From assembly GCA_023423935.1 (NCBI GenBank), contig JAFAEQ010000041.1, positions 23,133 to 87,132 of the forward strand: 64,000 nucleotides of DNA, read 5' to 3'. The notes under the pieces are model-generated. The model worked only from the letters and a program-made list of their open reading frames with translations, was not told the origin of the DNA and searched no databases. Every line of letters starts with the position of its first letter. Positions within the stretch are counted from its first letter, which is position 1. The DNA comes from Pseudomonadota bacterium (GTDB taxonomy: Bacteria > Pseudomonadota > Gammaproteobacteria > Steroidobacterales > Steroidobacteraceae). Made by a program: the position numbers and the translations under genes. Positions 59,543 to 64,000 of the stretch are shown here, one piece after another.

Positions 59543-61171
59543 TCACGCTTCCCACCGCAGCGGATCAGCGAACACCAGCCGGAAGACGCTGCCGCCGCCG
59601 GTTCGCGGTTCGTACGCGAGGATCGCGCGGTTGCATTGGGCGAGCTCGCGGGCGAGGAACAGGCCGAGTCCGGTTCCGCCTTTCCCGCTCGTGAAGAACG
59701 GCTCGAAGATGCGCTCGGCGTCAATCGGCGAAATGCCGGGACCGCGGTCGAGGACTTCCAGGTAGGGCCGCTCCGACACGGCGATCCGGCCGGTCTGGAT
59801 CTCGATATAGGCATCGGGATCTGAGCCGCGACCGTACTTGAGCGCGTTCTCGCACAGATTCCACATCAGCTGATGCAGATGCGAGGGGTCGACGCGAACT
59901 TCCAGGTCCGTCAGCGGCGCATTGAAGCGCAAGGTGCGTGCATCGGTCTGCGAGGTCTGTCTGAATTCCGTCAGGAACTCGAGCAGCCACGCGTTCAGGT
60001 CGATGCGTTCCTGGCGGGTCGAGTCGCGACGCGAGAGCTGCAGGACGTTGTCGATGATCGTGCTGACCCGCTCGCCGTTGCTCGTGATGATGTCCGTGAG
60101 ACGTCGTTCCTGGGGAGTGAAGTTCGGTGACTCGGCGAGCAGCTGTGCTGCATGGCTCATGGCACCGACGGGATTGCGGATTTCGTGGGCGATGCTGGCG
60201 CTCAGTCGTCCGAGGGCGGCGAGTTTGGATTGCTGGACGCGCTCAGCGATCAGCGTCGTGTCTTCGAGAAAGATCAGCGTCGGGCCCTTGTCCGGTTTGT
60301 CGAGCGCGACGAAGTGGGGCTGCACGACACTGCCGCCATCGGCGGTCACCACGGAGAGCGAGCTCATCTGCCAATCGTAGGAATGGCGCCGCCAGGTCCC
60401 GAGCAGGAACAGCAGTCGCGGCGACACTTCGCCCAGCGGGGTGCCGGGTTTTACTGCGCCGTGCATCAGCAGTTGCGCTGCGGATTCGTTGATCAGGCGA
60501 ATGCTGTCGTTTTCATCGACGACCAGAATGCTCTCGCGCAAGTGCTGCACGATGAACTTGTTGAGCTCGGCGAGATTTGCGACATCGACGTCGCGTTGAC
60601 GAACGCGCTCTTCGCTTTCGCGCAAGCTTCGGCTGAGCGGCCCCACGGCGAGCGTGACGATGAACATGAGCGCACCGACGATGCCCGCGGCCGTGAAATC
60701 GCTTGCATCGGCTTTCCCGGTCAGGGTGACGAATCCCTGCTGCAGAAGCACCGCGAGAGCCGCGACGGCTGCAAACAGCAATGCGAGACGCTGTCCCACG
60801 ACGAAGCTCGCCGCGCCGATCGGCAGGACCAGCAGGGCGGCAAGCCCGCTGCTCATTCCGCTGCTCGAATAGGTGAGCAGCGAGATCACGAGCACATCCA
60901 CAGCCACACTCACGATTGTCTGGATCACGATCGACGGACGGCGATGCTTGATGCCTGGAATTGCGCCGAGTGCGAACAGGAAATACGCCGTGGCGGCGCC
61001 GACGAACATCGCAGGTCGCATTTGCCCGACAGGGCTGGGATGGATCGTCAGAAAGAGCGCAGCGAGCAGCAGCGGAACCAGCAGGCGAAACACATTCATC
61101 AGCGCGAGGACGCGCCATGAGAGGTCGTCGGGGTCCGGGGCAAGAGGTTCAACTTGCGCGCTGAGCTTCAT
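59543..61171 (-). CDS. pilS: Sensor histidine kinase PilS
   Basis: This 542-aa kinase has six N-terminal membrane segments (about residues 25-195), a PAS-like domain, a HisKA domain with SIAHEIRNPVGAM (phosphorylated His) and a HATPase domain with NALKYG, DRGPGIS and GGTGLGLF. PilS senses pilin in the membrane and phosphorylates PilR. The start at 61171 is chosen to match family length; the 37 codons upstream are not conserved-looking. Confidence 0.93.
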   Translation of the reverse strand: MKLSAQVEPLAPDPDDLSWRVLALMNVFRLLVPLLLAALFLTIHPSPVGQMRPAMFVGAATAYFLFALGAIPGIKHRRPSIVIQTIVSVAVDVLVISLLTYSSSGMSSGLAALLVLPIGAASFVVGQRLALLFAAVAALAVLLQQGFVTLTGKADASDFTAAGIVGALMFIVTLAVGPLSRSLRESEERVRQRDVDVANLAELNKFIVQHLRESILVVDENDSIRLINESAAQLLMHGAVKPGTPLGEVSPRLLFLLGTWRRHSYDWQMSSLSVVTADGGSVVQPHFVALDKPDKGPTLIFLEDTTLIAERVQQSKLAALGRLSASIAHEIRNPVGAMSHAAQLLAESPNFTPQERRLTDIITSNGERVSTIIDNVLQLSRRDSTRQERIDLNAWLLEFLTEFRQTSQTDARTLRFNAPLTDLEVRVDPSHLHQLMWNLCENALKYGRGSDPDAYIEIQTGRIAVSERPYLEVLDRGPGISPIDAERIFEPFFTSGKGGTGLGLFLARELAQCNRAILAYEPRTGGGSVFRLVFADPLRWEA

Positions 61172-61282
61172 GAAAAGCAGGCCTTTCGCATCGATGTTAT
61201 GAGCGGCGACGGGTGAGCAATCATTGTCAGGGGCAGCGGTTTTCTGCCCGGATCGTTCGTTTCGGCAAGGATATTCGTTCAT

Positions 61283-61550
61283 CCGGGAGGGTGCTGCCTC
61301 GAATGAACGTCCACATCGACGGGGAGCACCGACCCCAGGTATGCCAGTGAGGCTGACAACCGGTATGCAATGCTGTGCGAGCGCACGCAGTCAGCATCGA
61401 TCGGGCCTTTCAGTATGGCGCGTGCGTGCATCTGGTGCAGGCGTTCGCGCGTGGGCACCGTGATGTCATTGAAACAAATCGCCTTTGCATCACCGCTGAA
61501 TTCCTCCAGAATACGCGGCCTTCTGCTGGCCCGAACGAGATCCCCTCACG
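61283..61550. other. Divergent intergenic region pilS-sucC
   Basis: This gap should carry promoters for pilS and for sucC. I could not assign boxes with confidence and see no repeat arms here. Confidence 0.35.
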
Positions 61551-62714
61551 ATGAATCTGCACGAGTACCAGTCCAAGCAACTGTTCGCGCGCTACGGGAT
61601 TCCAGTCCCCAACGGTAAGGTCGCTTCGAATGCCGAAGAGGCGGCGGAGGCAGCCCGGTCCATCGGTGGTTCCAAATGGGTCGTCAAGGCGCAGGTCCAC
61701 GCGGGCGGACGCGGCAAGGCAGGCGGCGTGAAGCTCGTGGATTCGCCTGAGGAGGCTGCAAAGGCTGCAGAAGGCATGTTCGGCCAGCGCCTGGTCACGC
61801 ACCAGACGGGTCCTGAGGGCCTGCCGATTCATCAGGTGTTCGTGGAGGAAGGCTCGAAGATCGCACGCGAGCTGTACGTCAGCCTCGTGCTGAACCGAGA
61901 TCTCGGCCACGTGGCGTTCATCGCATCCGCTGCGGGCGGCATGGACATCGAAGAGGTCGCCGCGCACACGCCCGAGAAGATCATTCGCGTGAACATTCAC
62001 CCCGCGGCCGGCCTACTGCCTTCGCAGTGCCGCGTGCTCGCTTTCGGGCTCGGGCTCGAAGGCAAGCAGATCGAGCAGTTCTCGCAGATCGCGCAGGCGC
62101 TCTACAAGCTCTATCTCGAGCGCGATGCGAGCCTGGTCGAGATCAATCCTCTGATCGTCACCGGCGACGGCAAGCTCGTCGCACTCGATGCCAAGATCAA
62201 CATCGAAGACAACGCACTCTTCCGTCAGAAGGAGCTGGCCGAGTGGCGCGATGAAAGCCAGGAAGACGCGATGGAGCGTGCTGCTGCCAAGCACGAACTC
62301 AACTATGTTTCTCTGGACGGCGATATCGCCTGCATGGTGAACGGCGCCGGACTTGCGATGGCGACGATGGATCTCATCAAGCTGCACGGCGGCAATCCCG
62401 CGAACTTCCTCGATGTCGGCGGCGGTGCGACTCGTGAGCGGGTCACGGTCGCGTTCAATCTGATCCTGTCGAACAAGAACGTGAAAGCGATTCTGGTCAA
62501 CATCTTCGGCGGCATCGTCCGCTGCGACATGATCGCCGAGGGCATCATTCATGCGGTGAAGGACGTCGGCGTCAGTGTGCCGGTGGTCGTGCGTATCGAA
62601 GGCACGAACGCCGAGCTCGGCCGCAAGATCCTCGCCGACAGCGGCCTTGCGATCACCGCAGCGACCGATCTCACCGACGCCGCCAAGAAAGTCGTCGCAG
62701 CGGCGAAGGAATAG
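61551..62714 (+). CDS. sucC: Succinyl-CoA synthetase beta subunit
   Basis: This 387-aa subunit has the ATP-grasp start NLHEYQSKQLFARYGIPVP, KAQVHAGGRGKAGGVK, and the C-terminal NIFGGIVRCDMIAEGI. With SucD it makes succinate and ATP or GTP from succinyl-CoA in the TCA cycle. Its TAG stop overlaps by one base the first unit of a heptad element. Confidence 0.97.
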   Translation: MNLHEYQSKQLFARYGIPVPNGKVASNAEEAAEAARSIGGSKWVVKAQVHAGGRGKAGGVKLVDSPEEAAKAAEGMFGQRLVTHQTGPEGLPIHQVFVEEGSKIARELYVSLVLNRDLGHVAFIASAAGGMDIEEVAAHTPEKIIRVNIHPAAGLLPSQCRVLAFGLGLEGKQIEQFSQIAQALYKLYLERDASLVEINPLIVTGDGKLVALDAKINIEDNALFRQKELAEWRDESQEDAMERAAAKHELNYVSLDGDIACMVNGAGLAMATMDLIKLHGGNPANFLDVGGGATRERVTVAFNLILSNKNVKAILVNIFGGIVRCDMIAEGIIHAVKDVGVSVPVVVRIEGTNAELGRKILADSGLAITAATDLTDAAKKVVAAAKE

Positions 62715-62838
62715 GCTGTAGACGTAGGCTGCACGCAGGAACAAGCAGAAATGAGTTCGCCATTTCCGTTGTCTCCAGCGCCTGCAGCTTGCTCCGGCCT
62801 TGTTTCCTTCTGACCTACAGCCCACAGCCTAGAGCCTA
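62714..62838. repeat. Heptad-armed inverted element, word GGCTGTA (sucC-sucD gap)
   Basis: The left arm is short (GGCTGTA at 62714-62720, then degenerate GTAGGCTGC). The right arm is TACAGCC, CACAGCC, TAGAGCC (62816-62836), bordered inside by TCTGACC, the complement of the GGTCAGA end seen elsewhere. It separates sucC from sucD by 129 bases; these genes are normally adjacent or overlapping. Confidence 0.78.
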
Positions 62839-62843
62839 ATTCC

Positions 62844-63971
62844 ATGTCCATTCTGATCAACAAAAACACTCGCGTGATCTGCCAGGGCTTCACCGGCAAG
62901 CAGGGCACGTTCCATTCCGAGCAGTGCATTGCGTACGGCACGAAGCTGGTCGGCGGTGTGACCCCAGGCCGCGGTGGCGAGACACATCTCGATCGTCCGG
63001 TGTTCAACACCGTGCGCGATGCGGTGAAAGAAACCGGCGCGACGGTGAGCATGATCTACGTGCCTGCACCGTATGCCGCCGATGCGATCATCGAAGCGGC
63101 GGACGCTGGCATCGAACTGATCGTGTGCATCACCGAAGGCATTCCGGTGAACGACATGGTGAAAGTGAAGGCGTCGCTTGCCGATTACGGCAGCCTCCTG
63201 ATCGGTCCGAACTGCCCAGGCGTCATCACTCCGGGCGAGTGCAAGATCGGCATCATGCCGGGCTTCATTCATAAGCCGGGCAAGATCGGCATCGTGTCGC
63301 GCTCCGGCACGCTGACGTATGAAGCCGTGTTCCAGACCACGAATGCCGGCCTCGGCCAGAGCACCTGCGTTGGCATCGGCGGCGATCCGGTGCGCGGCAT
63401 GAACTTCATCGATGTGCTTGCGCGCTTCGAAGAAGATCCCAAGACCGAAGGCATCATCATGGTCGGCGAAATCGGCGGTGCAGATGAAGAAGCCGCTGCG
63501 GATTTCATTCGTCAGAACGTCACCAAGCCGGTCGTCGCGTATATCGCTGGCGTCACCGCGCCATCGGGCAAGCGCATGGGCCATGCCGGCGCGATCGTGT
63601 CGGGTGGCAAGGGCACTGCGGCAGACAAGTTCGCAGCGCTCGAGCGCGCCGGCGTTCGCACGGTCAAGAGCCCGGCCGATCTCGGCAAGGCTATCGCTGA
63701 GCAGTTGAACAAGCGTTCGGCGAAGAAGACTGTTTCAGTGCCGGCCAAGAAGGCTGCTCCGGCCAAGGCGGCTCCCGCGAAAGCTGCGGCCAAGAAGTCA
63801 AAGGCTCCTGTCAAAGCGGCGAAGGCTCCTGTGAAGAAGGCAGCAGCCAAGAAGGCCCCGGCAAAGAAAGCTCCGGCAAAGAAAGCTCCGTCAAAGAAGG
63901 CGCCGACGAAGAAGCCGGTCCCTGCCAAGAAGTCAGGCAAGAAGAGCGCGAAGCCCGCTCGCAAGAAGTAA
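62844..63971 (+). CDS. sucD: Succinyl-CoA synthetase alpha subunit with histone-H1-like C-terminal tail
   Basis: The first 289 residues are a complete SucD: SILINKNTRVICQGFTGKQG, CoA-binding Rossmann region, GPNCPGVITPGECKIGIMPG, and the phosphorylated His in GHAGAIVSGGKGTA. The normal family length is about 290. Here 86 further residues follow (from 63711), with 31 Lys, 2 Arg, no acidic residue, and repeats of KKAPA and KAAPAK, like histone H1 or AlgP tails. The tail is in frame, keeps the genomic base composition and ends just before a terminator, so it looks like part of the protein. Its role is unknown; nucleic-acid or polyphosphate binding is possible. Confidence 0.95.
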   Translation: MSILINKNTRVICQGFTGKQGTFHSEQCIAYGTKLVGGVTPGRGGETHLDRPVFNTVRDAVKETGATVSMIYVPAPYAADAIIEAADAGIELIVCITEGIPVNDMVKVKASLADYGSLLIGPNCPGVITPGECKIGIMPGFIHKPGKIGIVSRSGTLTYEAVFQTTNAGLGQSTCVGIGGDPVRGMNFIDVLARFEEDPKTEGIIMVGEIGGADEEAAADFIRQNVTKPVVAYIAGVTAPSGKRMGHAGAIVSGGKGTAADKFAALERAGVRTVKSPADLGKAIAEQLNKRSAKKTVSVPAKKAAPAKAAPAKAAAKKSKAPVKAAKAPVKKAAAKKAPAKKAPAKKAPSKKAPTKKPVPAKKSGKKSAKPARKK

Positions 63972-63979
63972 GCGGAATT

Positions 63980-64000
63980 CCGCTCGGCTGGGCCGAGCGG
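63980..64000 (+). terminator. Terminator hairpin after sucD (cut by the window edge)
   Basis: CCGCTCGGC and GCCGAGCGG form a 9-bp perfect stem with a 3-base loop, nine bases after the sucD stop. The T tract, if any, lies beyond the window. Confidence 0.75.

Overview
The window reads as a stretch of chromosome from a high-GC gammaproteobacterium. The gene order rsmI-rnpB-mraZ-rsmH-ftsL-ftsI-mur/fts-lpxC-dciA-M23-secA, followed by yacG-zapD-coaE-pilD-pilC-pilB-pilA-pilR-pilS-sucC-sucD, is of the Pseudomonas/Xanthomonadales type. Abundant TonB-dependent receptors, an mprF-acvB pair and secreted S9 peptidases suggest a free-living member of the Steroidobacter/Nevskiales/Xanthomonadales neighbourhood; this placement is inference from gene content. 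No rRNA, tRNA, prophage, transposase or CRISPR array is visible.

Layout. 0-11 kb is an outer-membrane uptake and envelope region: the 3' end of a TonB-dependent receptor, a small hypothetical gene, acvB and mprF (lysyl-phosphatidylglycerol hydrolysis and synthesis), btuB behind a cobalamin riboswitch, and a second TonB-dependent receptor broken by one frameshift. 11-16 kb holds an inositol-monophosphatase-family phosphatase, an atypical Nramp-like transporter, a tiny membrane protein and a tightly overlapping three-gene unit (CPXCG zinc protein, HExxHxxGxxD metalloprotease-like protein, ABC ATPase). 16-20 kb holds yraN, lpoA, rsmI and the RNase P RNA. 20.5-40 kb is a nearly complete dcw cluster (peptidoglycan precursor synthesis and cell division), led by a promoter and a three-repeat MraZ operator. 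40-45 kb holds dciA, an M23 peptidase behind a cyclic-di-GMP riboswitch, secA and mutT. 45-50 kb has two divergent S9 peptidases. 50-61 kb has yacG, zapD, coaE and the type IV pilus set pilD, pilC, pilB, pilA, pilR, pilS, with a sigma-54 promoter before pilA. 61.5-64 kb is sucC-sucD, where SucD carries an 86-residue lysine/alanine/proline tail.

The most unusual content lies between the genes. At least seven intergenic gaps are occupied by elements whose two arms are short tandem arrays of 7-bp words, with the right arm being the reverse complement of the left (words such as GGCTGTA, TGATGAG, AATTAGC and CCTAGGN). The arms abut stop codons or Shine-Dalgarno sites exactly, and in one case supply the stop codon. 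One element, between pilS and pilR, encloses a gene for a four-helix-bundle (S23/IVS, Avd-like) protein. Another array, together with a hairpin repeat, lies in frame inside pilD. Several further families of paired inverted repeats occupy other gaps. I propose the heptad-armed elements with their four-helix-bundle protein as the candidate undescribed system; mobility and mechanism are inference.
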